This document shows, one piece after another, positions 26,356 through 35,970 of a stretch of DNA of 64,000 bases; position 1 is the first letter of the stretch; each line of letters opens with the position of its first letter. The DNA lies in the NCBI RefSeq assembly GCF_016879755.1, contig NZ_WOFU01000004.1, positions 62,001 through 126,000 of the forward strand, given 5' to 3'. The position numbers and the translations under genes are program-made. Below the pieces are notes generated by a model. The model had not been told where the DNA came from. It searched no databases and saw only the letters and a list, made by a program, of their open reading frames with translations. The stretch comes from Bacillus sp. B15-48 (GTDB lineage Bacteria; Bacillota; Bacilli; Bacillales; Cytobacillaceae).

Positions 26356-27828
26356 ATGAGTACAGATTTTAAAAAGGTTATGTCAAATTTTGAAGAGTTG
26401 GTTGAAAGAACACGGAGAACGAACCAGAAAATTAATCCACCACTCGGTGATCCGGAAGATTTCATGATTGAACCAGATTGTGCACCCCATTCTTTAGATG
26501 CTAAACCTAAGAAGAGATTGAATGAACTGTATCCGAATATTGCTCATTACCGTCAAATCCCAACTGAACTTTATACAAGCCATGAAGTGATGAAAAAAGA
26601 ATGGGAAACACTTTGGCAGAAAACATGGCTTGTCACCGGAAGAGCATCTGATATTCCAGAAATAGGGGATTGGTTTAAGTTCGATAGTGGCCCTGAATCA
26701 TTTATTATCACCCGCAGTAGTGAAGATTCGGTTCATGCAATGTACAATGTTTGTCGACACCGCGGTAACCGACTAGTAAATGAAGATTTTGGAAAAGGGG
26801 CAAAAAGCTTCACATGTAACTACCATTCATGGATGTTTACACTAGAAGGAAAGAATGCCCGCATCACCGACCGCGAGACCTTCGCGCCGGAAATACTGTG
26901 TCAAAACCTTGATCTGCCAACGGTCAAAACTCATATTTGGGGTGGATTTGTTTTCATTAACATCGATGAAAACCCAATCCCATTTGAAGAATATATGGGT
27001 GAAATGATTCGTATTATGGGGCCATATAAAATGGAAAATATGCATGTTATTAAAGATACACAGATGGTGATGCCAGCGAACTGGAAAACAACATTAGATG
27101 CATTCCAGGAAATGTACCATCTTCACCAAACGCATCCACAAGGGGTTTATACGATTGACGATCATTTTGGTCAATATGACTTTTTTAAAAATGGTCATAA
27201 TCGCATGATTGTACCTCGCGGACTTGTAAGTAAACGCCAAAAAGATCATGAGACAGTGAATGAGTTCCTTAAAATTATGCTTAGAGATGCTGGTATTGAT
27301 CCAGAAACATTTCTAGGCAAAGCAGATGACGTACGTGAAGCAATTAAACAAAAAAAACGTAAACCAGATAATGCCTTTGGTTTAGATTATAGTGAAATGT
27401 CTGATAGTCAAGTCGTTGATAACTGGAACATTACTTGGTTCCCAAATGTAACTTTTAACGCGTATCCTGAAGGAATGCTTGTACAACGCTTCCGCCCGCA
27501 CCCGACGGACCCAAATCTATCCATCTATGATATTACAGTTCTAAGCGCGAAATTAAAGCCAGGCGCGAGAAAGCCGTTTGTGTTTTCAGCAACATTTGGC
27601 GTTGATCCAGATGCAGATATTAGCGGTGAGACCCGTCCAGAAAGAGAATACACAGACATGGACAATACGAAAATGGGACGCTTGCTTGACCAGGATATTG
27701 AGCAGCTTACAGGAGTTCAAGCTGGCTTAGGTTCAAAAGCGCTTGGGAATAAAATTGTCTTAAGTGAGCAAGAGCGCAGACTTCAACAGTTTTATGCTGA
27801 GTATGACTTACACGTGAAAGGATTTAAG
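26356..27828 (+). repeat. Long direct repeat, copy 2 (RO3 coding region)
   Basis: This is the partner of 11701-13173 at a constant offset of 14655 bases. Identical blocks correspond to 26356-26552 and 27556-27746. Direct repeats this long could recombine and delete or amplify the 14.7 kb between them. Confidence 0.9.
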
Positions 27829-27831
27829 TGA
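26356..27831 (+). CDS. Rieske non-heme iron oxygenase, alpha subunit (RO3)
   Basis: The 491-residue protein is almost identical to RO1. It has the same Rieske ligands (Cys133, His135, Cys154, His157), the bridging Glu252 and the iron ligands His255 and His260. The few protein differences include Ala94 to Thr and Ile111 to Ser near the end of the N-terminal region, and a changed C-terminus. DNA identity is patchy, with long identical blocks, which points to gene conversion with RO1. As with RO1, an OYE-type flavoprotein gene comes next. Confidence 0.92.
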   Translation: MSTDFKKVMSNFEELVERTRRTNQKINPPLGDPEDFMIEPDCAPHSLDAKPKKRLNELYPNIAHYRQIPTELYTSHEVMKKEWETLWQKTWLVTGRASDIPEIGDWFKFDSGPESFIITRSSEDSVHAMYNVCRHRGNRLVNEDFGKGAKSFTCNYHSWMFTLEGKNARITDRETFAPEILCQNLDLPTVKTHIWGGFVFINIDENPIPFEEYMGEMIRIMGPYKMENMHVIKDTQMVMPANWKTTLDAFQEMYHLHQTHPQGVYTIDDHFGQYDFFKNGHNRMIVPRGLVSKRQKDHETVNEFLKIMLRDAGIDPETFLGKADDVREAIKQKKRKPDNAFGLDYSEMSDSQVVDNWNITWFPNVTFNAYPEGMLVQRFRPHPTDPNLSIYDITVLSAKLKPGARKPFVFSATFGVDPDADISGETRPEREYTDMDNTKMGRLLDQDIEQLTGVQAGLGSKALGNKIVLSEQERRLQQFYAEYDLHVKGFK

Positions 27832-27922
27832 TTATTTCAAAATATATTTTTTAGTTAGAATCATAAGCATACCGATACTATTCGTGAGATGGCTAAGTTT
27901 AAAAGGCAAATAATTCTTAGTT

Positions 27923-27952
27923 ATCTCCATTTCCATTTGTGTTGGATGGAGA
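27923..27952 (+). other. Intercistronic hairpin between RO3 and OYE2
   Basis: TCTCCATTTCCA pairs with TTGGATGGAGA around a short loop. No T-run follows, and the ribosome site of OYE2 is about 40 bases downstream. Confidence 0.45.
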
Positions 27953-28007
27953 GAATTGAACAGCAAATTACATGTAGGATAAATAACGATAAAAAAGGAT
28001 GGATACG

Positions 28008-29981
28008 ATGCAAAAGGTCGAAAATTCATATGAAAAATTATTAGAGCCGGGTTATATCGGAAATATGAAACTGAGAAATCGAATTACGATGTCACCAATG
28101 GGCAGTTTTCTAGATAATCCTGATGGCAGCCCCTCAAAGGCACAGATAGATTATTATGAGGCTCGCGCTAGAGGAGGTGTGGGCATGGTAACAATTGAAG
28201 CTCAATATATTACGAAAACAGACCCATGGCTTAAACATAAACATTTAGTGGATACAGATGAACAGGCGGAAGGCTGGAAAGTGCTTGCCGATTCCATCCA
28301 TGCACATGGAGCAAAAGCCGCAATGCAATTAAGTATTGGGCTTGGACGGAATGCTTTTACATTTGAAGATGGACAAATGGTATCAGCCTCAGCAGTCCCA
28401 GCATTCAGAGATCCAAATATAATTTGCCGTCCGCTAACCGTTGCGGAAATTCATGACATTGTTGCTTCTTATGGTAGAGCGGCAAAACGTGCTTTAGATG
28501 CTGGAATTGATTGTTTGCAAATCCATGCTCATGGTGGTTACATCCTCGATCAATTTATGACACCACTTTGGAACAAGCGGACGGATGAATACGGGGGGAG
28601 TTTCCTTAACCGGATGCGTTTTATTAAAGAAGCGTATGAGGCGATTCGCGAAGTTGTCGGCTCTAGCTATCCAATCACTGTGAGAATTGGAGCTTACCAT
28701 GATTTTGAAGGTGGCAGAACACTAGAAGAAAGCATTGAAATCATAAAATACTTAGAAGAACTTGGAATTGATGCATTTGATATTGACCTAGGTGCATATG
28801 AACGGAAACAATGGATTACACCTACTGTCTATCATGGTATATCTAGTATGGCCCATGCAGCAGAGGCGATTAAAAAGGTCGTCAGCGTTCCAGTAATTAA
28901 TGCTGGTACACACTCTCCAGAATCAGCCGACCAACTTTTACGTGAAGGGAAAATAGATTTTGCGCAATTTGGGCGACCATTAATTGCAGACCCAGATTTT
29001 CCGAATAAATTGAAGAATAACCACCCAGAAGAAATACGGCCATGTATTTTTTGTACTGAGTATTGTACTGGAAACATTCAACAAGGTAAAGGAATCTCTT
29101 GTGCGGTTCACCCACAAGTGAACTTTGAAGTGCATTTCCCAGAATTCGTTGCCAAAGGAATTTACCCTGATAAAAAAGTTAATACACCAAAAAAGGTAGT
29201 CGTCATTGGGGGTGGACCTGCTGGAGTTGAAGCAGCAAGAGCTGCGGCAGAACGAGGCCATCAGGTGACTATTTACGAAAAAAGGAATCAGCTCGGTGGG
29301 AACTTAAATGTCGCTTCAAAATTGACTTATAAAGAGAGATTGAAAGTGTTTAAGATTTGGCATGCACGTCAATTGGAGAAGTTGGGGGTTACCGTTCACC
29401 TGAATTCAGAAATAACTGAAAATTCAGTTGAATTGGAGCGTGCAGATCAAATTATCGTAGCTCTAGGAGAAAAGCCTTTTATTCCTGATATCAAAGGCAT
29501 TGAAGAAGCAAATGTTGTCGAAGTCGTTCAAGCCCATCTTCAGCCGGAAGCAGTGAAAGGAGAAAACATTGTCATTGCTGGAGGGTCAAAGTCTGGTTTC
29601 GATTTTGCATTAGAGCTTGCAATCCAGGGGAAAAACGTCACAGTCGTCGAAAAAGGGGACGAAATACTCCCAGATGCATTGCTTGAAATCCGAAATCCAC
29701 TTACCTTTAAGTTAGAAGAGTATGGTGTAAATATTTTATTGAAACATCAAGTTACTGAATTTACGTCGTTAGGAGTGAAAGCAAGAACTTCAGATGGGAA
29801 TGAAGTAGAAATACATGCCGATACGGTCATCGCTGCTTTTGGAAGAACAAGAGAAAATCCGCTTGTCGATAGAATTATTGTAAAATATAAAACTGCAATG
29901 GTGTTAAGTGACAGCATTTCACCTAGCTCTACAGGAAAAGCAGTGCATGCAGGGTTTAATGCTGCACTATCGATAGAATAA
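28008..29981 (+). CDS. FMN/4Fe-4S/FAD oxidoreductase of the 2,4-dienoyl-CoA reductase family (OYE2)
   Basis: The protein has about 657 residues and is a close paralogue of OYE1 with the same three-cofactor architecture: OYE TIM barrel, C-x2-C-x3-C-x11-C iron-sulfur motif beginning CIFCTEYC, and C-terminal FAD and NAD(P)H folds (VVVIGGGPAG). An ATG at 28008 is chosen; an ATG at 27999 is too close to the AAGGATGG ribosome site. It follows RO3 exactly as OYE1 follows RO1, but its DNA is much more diverged from OYE1 than RO3 is from RO1. Confidence 0.87.
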   Translation: MQKVENSYEKLLEPGYIGNMKLRNRITMSPMGSFLDNPDGSPSKAQIDYYEARARGGVGMVTIEAQYITKTDPWLKHKHLVDTDEQAEGWKVLADSIHAHGAKAAMQLSIGLGRNAFTFEDGQMVSASAVPAFRDPNIICRPLTVAEIHDIVASYGRAAKRALDAGIDCLQIHAHGGYILDQFMTPLWNKRTDEYGGSFLNRMRFIKEAYEAIREVVGSSYPITVRIGAYHDFEGGRTLEESIEIIKYLEELGIDAFDIDLGAYERKQWITPTVYHGISSMAHAAEAIKKVVSVPVINAGTHSPESADQLLREGKIDFAQFGRPLIADPDFPNKLKNNHPEEIRPCIFCTEYCTGNIQQGKGISCAVHPQVNFEVHFPEFVAKGIYPDKKVNTPKKVVVIGGGPAGVEAARAAAERGHQVTIYEKRNQLGGNLNVASKLTYKERLKVFKIWHARQLEKLGVTVHLNSEITENSVELERADQIIVALGEKPFIPDIKGIEEANVVEVVQAHLQPEAVKGENIVIAGGSKSGFDFALELAIQGKNVTVVEKGDEILPDALLEIRNPLTFKLEEYGVNILLKHQVTEFTSLGVKARTSDGNEVEIHADTVIAAFGRTRENPLVDRIIVKYKTAMVLSDSISPSSTGKAVHAGFNAALSIE

Positions 29982-30010
29982 ATTCCGATTAAGAGAGGTC
30001 AATAATGGAT

Positions 30011-30036
30011 AAAAGAGCCTAGAAGACTCTTTTTTA
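30011..30036 (+). terminator. Terminator after OYE2
   Basis: AAAAGAG (30011-30017) pairs with CTCTTTT (30027-30033), and the right arm runs into further T. The stem is short, but it sits 30 bases after the stop. Confidence 0.6.
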
Positions 30037-30196
30037 TAGGCAATATTACTTTATCTATCGTATTGTTTTACTTAGTAAAATACGTAAAATAATCAGAAAA
30101 ATAAAAATATACTTTCTATTTAAACTTATACCGATTAAAATATAAATAAGGTATAAAAGTATCTCTGAAGTTAAATACACAATAGGAGGAATAGAA

Positions 30197-31378
30197 ATGA
30201 CTGAAGTATTTATCGTCGATGGTGCCCGAACGGCTTTTGGAAAATTTGGAGGTTCGTTTGCAAATACGAATGCAACAGAACTCGGAATGGTTACTGCCGT
30301 GGAAGCTTTAAAACGATCAAACGTAGCTCCAGAACAGGTTGATCATGTCATATATGGAAATGTAATACATACCCAGAAAAGTGCTTCCTATCTTTCCCGT
30401 CATATCGGTTTACATAGTGGAGTTCCACAAGAAGTTCCTGCTTTGACACTAAATCGTTTATGTGGCTCTGGAATGCAAGCAGTTGTATCTGCTGCTCAGC
30501 ATATTTTAGTTGGAGATGCCAATATTGTTTTGGCCGGTGGGGCAGAAAACATGTCACAAGCACCATATTCCAACTTCACGCAGCGCTTCGGCGGGGCAAA
30601 ATTAGGGAATGTGTCATACGAAGATATGCTTTTAGCCACATTGTATGATGAATATACAGGTAAAGGAATGGGAATAACCGCAGAAAAACTCGCTGAAATT
30701 TATGAGATCTCCCGAGAAGAACAGGATTTGTTTTCGATCGAGTCAAACAAACGCGCTGCTACTGCTACTGCAAATCAGATATTTGCTGAGGAAATCGTTC
30801 CAGTTGAAGTCAAAACAAGAAAAGGTATTTTGTCTGTTTCCGAGGATGAACACATAAAACCAGATGCAAGCTTGGAAGCGATGAGCCGACTGAAACCATC
30901 TTTTATAAAAGACGGAACGGTTACCGCAGCTAATGCTTCGGGAATCAACGATGGAGCTGTTTCTTTAATCGTTGCTGGTAAAGATGCTGTTGTTGAAAAT
31001 CAATTAAAACCAATCGCTAGAATCGTATCCTGGGCTGTGGCCGGTGTTGATCCAACAATTATGGGGATCGGTCCAGTTCCTGCCATAAAAAAAGCATTGG
31101 AAAAAGCTGAGCTTTCATTATCTGAAATCGATGTAGTCGAAGTAAATGAGGCGTTTGCAGCCCAATATCTTGCAGTAGAAAAAGAACTACGTTTGGACCG
31201 TGAAAAAACAAATATTAATGGAGGTGCAATTGCGCTCGGTCATCCCGTCGGAGCAAGTGGAGCGCGAGTCTTACTATCCTCTGCCTATGAATTAAGACGT
31301 CGAAATGGAAGATATGCTGTTGCAAGTCTATGCATTGGTGGTGGCCAAGGAATCGCGATTGTAATTGAACACATCTAA
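30197..31378 (+). CDS. Thiolase (acetyl-CoA acetyltransferase family)
   Basis: The 393-residue thiolase is full length. The nucleophile is Cys89 in LNRLCGSGMQ, the catalytic His is in ALGHPVGASGARV, and the second Cys is in ASLCIGGGQG. It cleaves a 3-oxoacyl-CoA with CoA to release acetyl-CoA, the last step of beta-oxidation or of a beta-ketoadipate-like route. It is transcribed as a single gene between two terminators with an AGGAGGAAT ribosome site. Confidence 0.9.
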   Translation: MTEVFIVDGARTAFGKFGGSFANTNATELGMVTAVEALKRSNVAPEQVDHVIYGNVIHTQKSASYLSRHIGLHSGVPQEVPALTLNRLCGSGMQAVVSAAQHILVGDANIVLAGGAENMSQAPYSNFTQRFGGAKLGNVSYEDMLLATLYDEYTGKGMGITAEKLAEIYEISREEQDLFSIESNKRAATATANQIFAEEIVPVEVKTRKGILSVSEDEHIKPDASLEAMSRLKPSFIKDGTVTAANASGINDGAVSLIVAGKDAVVENQLKPIARIVSWAVAGVDPTIMGIGPVPAIKKALEKAELSLSEIDVVEVNEAFAAQYLAVEKELRLDREKTNINGGAIALGHPVGASGARVLLSSAYELRRRNGRYAVASLCIGGGQGIAIVIEHI

Positions 31379-31483
31379 ACTAAAAATGAAGAGGTATCAT
31401 TCTAGTTTGAAACAAAAATCAATCACTAGTCTATTAAGAAACCATAAAAACGACTATTAAAACTCGAATTCCTTTCTTATTGT

Positions 31484-31530
31484 AAAAGTGTCTACAAATC
31501 ACTAACTATGACTTGTAGACACTTTTTTTC
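31484..31530 (+). terminator. Terminator of the thiolase gene, probably bidirectional
   Basis: A 14-bp perfect stem (31484-31497 and 31513-31526) is followed by TTT. It lies between convergent genes, and the A-run on the left side could serve the opposite strand. Confidence 0.85.
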
Positions 31531-31574
31531 TTCTGCTGATTAAAAACAAAGAAAAAGCAACGGCTCCACGATTC

Positions 31575-32825
31575 CTACGTATTGTATGTAGAGCCTGTTT
31601 TATCGATTTGAATTTGTTCTTGTCTTCTTGTAAGGAACATGTAAGAACAATGAGCTCCAATCGTCATAATTAGGATAGTTAGTCCCATCGGTACAGCTGT
31701 CGCTCCACCACCAATTCCTACAAGTGGTGCAGAAATGGCTGCTAGGAGAAATGGTAATAATCCGAGCAATGCCGCAGCGCTTCCTGAACGATGTCCTTGG
31801 GTTCGCATTGCAAGAGAAAAGCTACATGTGTTCGTCATTCCATAAGCAGACGTAACAATACAAAGCGGAATAACAATAAATATTAACGGAGCTTTTAATA
31901 AAATCATGATAAATAACAAGATACTTGCGCTTGTTGGGATCCACATTCCAACGTATAGAATTGTTGTTTCAGGTATTTTCCCTGCCAGCCATCCGGTGAT
32001 TTGTGTTCCGATAATGATACCTACTGCATTTAATGCGAACAAAAGACTAAACATTTGTGGTGAAACACCGTAAACTCCTTGATACACAAAAGGTGTCCCA
32101 GAAATATAAGCAAAAACAGCAGCCATCATCAGACTTTGAGTAAGTGCATAACCAAGGAACATTTTATCCTTTAATAATTCGGAAAACGTGCTAATTGTGT
32201 TTTTTAACCCAAAGCTCCTGCGATTCTCTAGAGAAAGTGTTTCTGGAAGAGTAGAAATGACCAGGAAAAACATAACGGCACCAATAAGTCCAAGAACGAG
32301 AAATATTGTGTACCATGTGGAATGTTCAATCACAAAGGCACCAAGAATCGGTGCTAAAATTGGAGCCAATCCATTCACAAGCATCAGCATTGCAAAAAAC
32401 TTTGTCAATTCATTCCCAGAATACATGTCGCGAACAATCGTTCGAGAGATGACAGCACATGCAGATACTGCGAGTCCTTGAATAAAACGTGTGAGGATAA
32501 AATAAAAAATATTTGGTGCGAAAATGCAAATAATTGATGAGGTTATATATATGATTAATGCAATCAGCAACGGTTTTTTTCTTCCAATTGAATCACTTAG
32601 TGGGCCAAAGAAGAGTTGTCCGCCGGCAAGCCCTAATAAGGTAGCAGTTAAACTTAACTGAACGAATGACGCATTTGTCTGGTAACTTTCTGCAATCATC
32701 GGAAATGCTGGTAAATACATATCCATCGTCATCGGGCTAAATGCAGCTAGTGAACCGAGGAGGGCAGTCATCCATAACCGACGTCCTAAATTCATAGGCT
32801 GATAAGAAATGGCTTTTGTTTTCAA
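31575..32825 (-). CDS. Bcr/CflA family MFS efflux transporter
   Basis: The 416-residue protein has 12 predicted membrane helices. DHA1 signatures are SPMTMDMYLPAFP near residue 30, GPLSDSIGRKKPLL near 73 (motif A) and LTRFIQGLAVSACAV near 111. Family members export drugs, sulfonamides or metabolites. A TTG at 32825 follows AAAGGTGTGG; an internal ATG ten codons later is an alternative start. It lies opposite to the catabolic genes, so it may export a toxic intermediate or be unrelated. Confidence 0.87.
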   Translation of the reverse strand: MKTKAISYQPMNLGRRLWMTALLGSLAAFSPMTMDMYLPAFPMIAESYQTNASFVQLSLTATLLGLAGGQLFFGPLSDSIGRKKPLLIALIIYITSSIICIFAPNIFYFILTRFIQGLAVSACAVISRTIVRDMYSGNELTKFFAMLMLVNGLAPILAPILGAFVIEHSTWYTIFLVLGLIGAVMFFLVISTLPETLSLENRRSFGLKNTISTFSELLKDKMFLGYALTQSLMMAAVFAYISGTPFVYQGVYGVSPQMFSLLFALNAVGIIIGTQITGWLAGKIPETTILYVGMWIPTSASILLFIMILLKAPLIFIVIPLCIVTSAYGMTNTCSFSLAMRTQGHRSGSAAALLGLLPFLLAAISAPLVGIGGGATAVPMGLTILIMTIGAHCSYMFLTRRQEQIQIDKTGSTYNT

Positions 32826-33203
32826 TAATTAATCCACACCTTTCTGTCTAGAGTAGTAATAACTCCTAATTATTTGACGAGATAAAGAATACTTATTATT
32901 TTATTCTCTTTATCCAAAATGTCAAACTATTCAAAAGTTAATAGATAAAACGAATTTTCAGAATTATTAGGGAACGCTCTTGAATTCGAAGCAAATGAAT
33001 AATATAATGGTTATATTGTTGGGTTTATTATGAAAAGGAAGATTTAACCGATATACATAAAACTAAGCAGGGACCATCTTAGAAATAATTCAGTTTATTA
33101 TCTCCGTTTGAATGTTCATCTATTAAAAAATTTTCCTATAATATTCTGAATATTTTATAATATTAAAAGATTTGGTAATTAATTAGAATAAGGAGATGGG
33201 AAG
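32826..33203. other. Divergent intergenic region between the MFS and SDR genes
   Basis: This 378-base AT-rich spacer should hold promoters for both genes. I see one imperfect inverted repeat, GATAAAGAATA (32881-32891) against TATTCTCTTTATC (32902-32914), a possible operator or leader hairpin. A TTGACG at 32874 has no convincing -10 partner. No ORF or RNA gene was seen. Confidence 0.4.
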
Positions 33204-33959
33204 ATGTTTGACCTTGTAGGAAAAAAAGCCATTGTAACAGGGGCAGCCCGTGGGCTAGGAAAAGGAATGGCCCGTGGTTTACACAAGGCTGGAGTAGATG
33301 TTGTTTTAATTGATTTATCTAATCAAGTTATTCAAACAGCAAAAGAATTTAATCTGAGTGATGCAAAAACGTATGGGTTAACAGGAGATTTATCGACTCA
33401 AGAGGAGCGACACCGAATTTTTAAAGAGGTACTAACTTTGCTAGATGGAAGAGTAGATATTCTTGTAAACGCTGCGGGCATTAATAATAAAGTTCCTAGT
33501 ATAGAGGAATCCCTTGATTCGTTTACTCGCGTGATGAATGTAAATGTGACAGCAGTTTTTGAATTAAGTCAGTTAGCTGCTGAAGTTATGATCAAACAAC
33601 AGAGTGGAAAAATCATTAACATCGGTTCAATGACAAGTTTCTTTGGAGCGATGAATGGCGCAGCCTATGGAACGAGTAAAGGAGCGATTGCGCAATTAAC
33701 GAAATCGTTATCGAATGAGTGGGCACATCATGGAATTCAAGTTAATGCGATTGCTCCAGGAGTGATGGCAACAGAAATGACAAGCCATATCGCGTCTAAT
33801 CCAGAACTAAATGCGGATTTCTCAAATCGAATTCCAGCCGGTAGATGGGGAACACCAGAAGATCTTGAAGGAATTACAGTCTTTTTGTCTTCAGCTGCTT
33901 CCAACTATATTACTGGAACAGTCATTCCTGTCGATGGCGGGTATTTAGCACGAGTATAG
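33204..33959 (+). CDS. Short-chain dehydrogenase/reductase
   Basis: The 251-residue classical SDR has the cofactor motif TGAARGLGKGMA near residue 13, NAAGINN near 88, catalytic Ser in GSMTSFFGA, and the Y-x3-K pair in AAYGTSKGA near 154-158. It has the APGVMATEM segment and the C-terminal VIPVDGGYL. It is the first gene of a six-gene rightward unit with VOC, EthD, two AKRs and a tautomerase. An ATAAGGAGATGG site precedes it. The substrate is unknown, but the set suggests handling of hydroxy- or keto-acid intermediates. Confidence 0.88.
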   Translation: MFDLVGKKAIVTGAARGLGKGMARGLHKAGVDVVLIDLSNQVIQTAKEFNLSDAKTYGLTGDLSTQEERHRIFKEVLTLLDGRVDILVNAAGINNKVPSIEESLDSFTRVMNVNVTAVFELSQLAAEVMIKQQSGKIINIGSMTSFFGAMNGAAYGTSKGAIAQLTKSLSNEWAHHGIQVNAIAPGVMATEMTSHIASNPELNADFSNRIPAGRWGTPEDLEGITVFLSSAASNYITGTVIPVDGGYLARV

Positions 33960-33987
33960 TCAGTACTAGATTGAAAGGATGATAGCA

Positions 33988-34461
33988 ATGTCAAACGAAG
34001 GAATCGTTCGTGGGATTCACCACACGTCTTTTACAACTCAAAACTTTGATGAGATGGTCCATTTTTATCGAGATTTACTAGGTTTAAAGCAAGTAACTAG
34101 GGCTGATATTCAAAGTGAAATTTTGGACACTATAACGGGTGTGAAAAACACGAATCTAAAAAATACGATGTTAATGGCTGGGAATGCAGTCATTGAAATT
34201 TTCGAGTATGTTAGTCCAAAAGGCAAACCTGCAGAAAAACGTCCTGCTAATGATGTCGGGATTACCCATGTTTGCTTTGATGTTGTCAATATTTACCCAG
34301 TCTATAATCGCCTGAAGGAAGCTGGTGTCGAATTTAATTGTGAACCACAAAACTTTAATGATCGCGTAATTGCAACTTATGGTCGTGATCCAGATGGGAA
34401 TCTTTTTGAATTACAAGAAATAATTGCCCTAGATCACAAAGCCAGATTAAATTGGGATTAA
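33988..34461 (+). CDS. VOC-fold metalloenzyme
   Basis: The 157-residue VOC protein has a complete ligand pattern: His in GIHHTSF near residue 11, Glu in VIEIFEY, His in GITHVCF and Glu in NLFELQE. It could be a lyase, isomerase or type I extradiol-like enzyme; the family alone does not decide. The ATG at 33988 fits AAAGGATGA better than the upstream ATG at 33979, which overlaps that site. It sits 28 bases after the SDR gene. Confidence 0.82.
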   Translation: MSNEGIVRGIHHTSFTTQNFDEMVHFYRDLLGLKQVTRADIQSEILDTITGVKNTNLKNTMLMAGNAVIEIFEYVSPKGKPAEKRPANDVGITHVCFDVVNIYPVYNRLKEAGVEFNCEPQNFNDRVIATYGRDPDGNLFELQEIIALDHKARLNWD

Positions 34462-34497
34462 TAGTAAGTAGGTTTCATTTTGAAAGGGGGGAAGGTT

Positions 34498-34812
34498 ATG
34501 GCAGCGAAAATTCTAGTCTATTATCGGAAAACTGATCAACAAGAAGAATTTGAGGATTACTATTTTAATGTCCATCTTCCAATTGTAAGGAAAATCTCTC
34601 AAATTAAAGATTTAAAGATTGCGCGTGTTGTTCACTCTAATGATACGGTTGACGACCTATATTTACACGGTGAAATTCTATTTGAAAACATGGAAACCTT
34701 AAAGGAAGCGATTGAATCACCTGAAGGCCAAGCGATGTTTGAAGATGCCAAAAAGATGAGGAAGTTCTTCAAAAATCCACCAATCACAACTTTTGTAGAG
34801 TTTGTGGATTAA
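34498..34812 (+). CDS. EthD-like dimeric alpha/beta-barrel protein
   Basis: The 104-residue protein resembles the EthD family (ferredoxin-like fold), with the N-terminal AAKILVYYRK strand, YYFNVHLPIVRKI, and a C-terminal PPITTFVEFVD strand. EthD-like proteins include ring cyclases and decarboxylases in aromatic pathways and an accessory of ether-cleaving P450s. The ATG at 34498 follows GGGGGGAAGG; the longer frame from a TTG at 34480 runs through the ribosome site. Confidence 0.75.
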   Translation: MAAKILVYYRKTDQQEEFEDYYFNVHLPIVRKISQIKDLKIARVVHSNDTVDDLYLHGEILFENMETLKEAIESPEGQAMFEDAKKMRKFFKNPPITTFVEFVD

Positions 34813-34918
34813 TAGAATGTTTTAAAGTATCAAATCTTGTTCTTAACGAGTTATTAAGGGTTCATATTTATATATGAAAATCCTACTATAAAGTTCTTGC
34901 ATACAAGGAGGAAATAAC

Positions 34919-35851
34919 ATGGAATTTACTACTTTAAAAAAGACAGATATTAAAATTTCAAAAATTGGTATTGGCACAAATAAAATCGGCGGACACAATA
35001 TGTTCGAAGGATTAAATGAGCAGGATGGGAAAGATTTTCTAATCGAAGCAATTAATCTAGGTATGAACCTGATCGATACGGCTGATGTATACGGTCCTGC
35101 CCGAACAGAGGAATTAATTGGTGAAGCGATTGCTAGCATCGATGTAAAAAGAGAGGACCTTGTTTACGCTTCAAAAGTTGGTGTGGAATGGGGAATTGAA
35201 GGTGGAGGTATTAGAAAGAATAATAAGCCTGAATATTTAAGAAAAGCGGTTGAAGATAGTCTTAGAAGATTGCGCATTGATTATATGGATTTATGTTACC
35301 TCCATTGGCCAGATAATGAAACACCATTTTCTGAATCAATTGGTGAATTAGCTCGTTTAAAAGAAGAAGGGAAAATCCTATCGATTGGTGTTTCCAACCT
35401 TCCTATCGACCAATTAAAAGAGGCCGCAGCTGTAACGGATATTGCCTCAGCACAAAATGATTACAATATGTTTGACAGAACCGTAGAAAAAGACATTCTA
35501 CCATATTGTATCGAAAATGAAATTTCGTTTGTCCCATGTTACCCGCTGGCATCAGGGCTGCTTGGCGGTAGATACAAAGTGGATGACCCTGTTCCACCAA
35601 AAATGGAAGCGGATGAATTCCGTCGCAGAGTTCAAATTGCCGATCAATTAAAAGTGATTGCAGAACAAAAAGGAGCGACATTGCCTAACCTTGCTCTTGC
35701 GTGGTTATTAGCTCAAGGGTGTGACGCTGTTATTCCTGGCGGCAGACATCCAGGACATGCTCGCGGAAATGCTGAAGCTGTGAAGGTGAAATTAACACAG
35801 GAAGATCTTACCGCTATTAATGATATTCTAGGCAAATCTACCTTAGTCTAA
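34919..35851 (+). CDS. Aldo/keto reductase (copy 1)
   Basis: The 310-residue NADPH-dependent AKR has the catalytic tetrad Asp and Tyr in NLIDTADVYGPARTEELIG, Lys in YASKVG and His in CYLHWPDN. The C-terminal nucleotide site is VIPGGRHPGHARGNAEAV. An AAGGAGGAA site precedes it. It is followed by a second, related AKR after a hairpin-containing spacer, suggesting tandem duplication. It probably reduces a ketone or aldehyde intermediate. Confidence 0.88.
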   Translation: MEFTTLKKTDIKISKIGIGTNKIGGHNMFEGLNEQDGKDFLIEAINLGMNLIDTADVYGPARTEELIGEAIASIDVKREDLVYASKVGVEWGIEGGGIRKNNKPEYLRKAVEDSLRRLRIDYMDLCYLHWPDNETPFSESIGELARLKEEGKILSIGVSNLPIDQLKEAAAVTDIASAQNDYNMFDRTVEKDILPYCIENEISFVPCYPLASGLLGGRYKVDDPVPPKMEADEFRRRVQIADQLKVIAEQKGATLPNLALAWLLAQGCDAVIPGGRHPGHARGNAEAVKVKLTQEDLTAINDILGKSTLV

Positions 35852-35876
35852 TATTTCACTTGATAAAGAGGATTAA

Positions 35877-35925
35877 AGATGGACCGAAAGATAGAAGGAA
35901 TATTCTCCTTACTTCCGGTCCATCT
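35877..35925 (+). other. Intercistronic hairpin between the two AKR genes
   Basis: AGATGGACCG (35877-35886) pairs perfectly with CGGTCCATCT (35916-35925), with additional GAAGGA/TCCTT pairing inside. No T-run follows, so this is likely an mRNA stability or processing structure. Confidence 0.65.
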
Positions 35926-35970
35926 CGTATTCATAAAAAGTTTAATAGTCATAATTCTAGGAGGGGTCCT

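Noticed and set aside
35860-35970. 37-codon N-terminal extension of the second aldo/keto reductase
   Set aside because: It has no ribosome site, crosses an intercistronic hairpin, and the ATG at 35971 has AGGAGGGG and aligns with the first copy.
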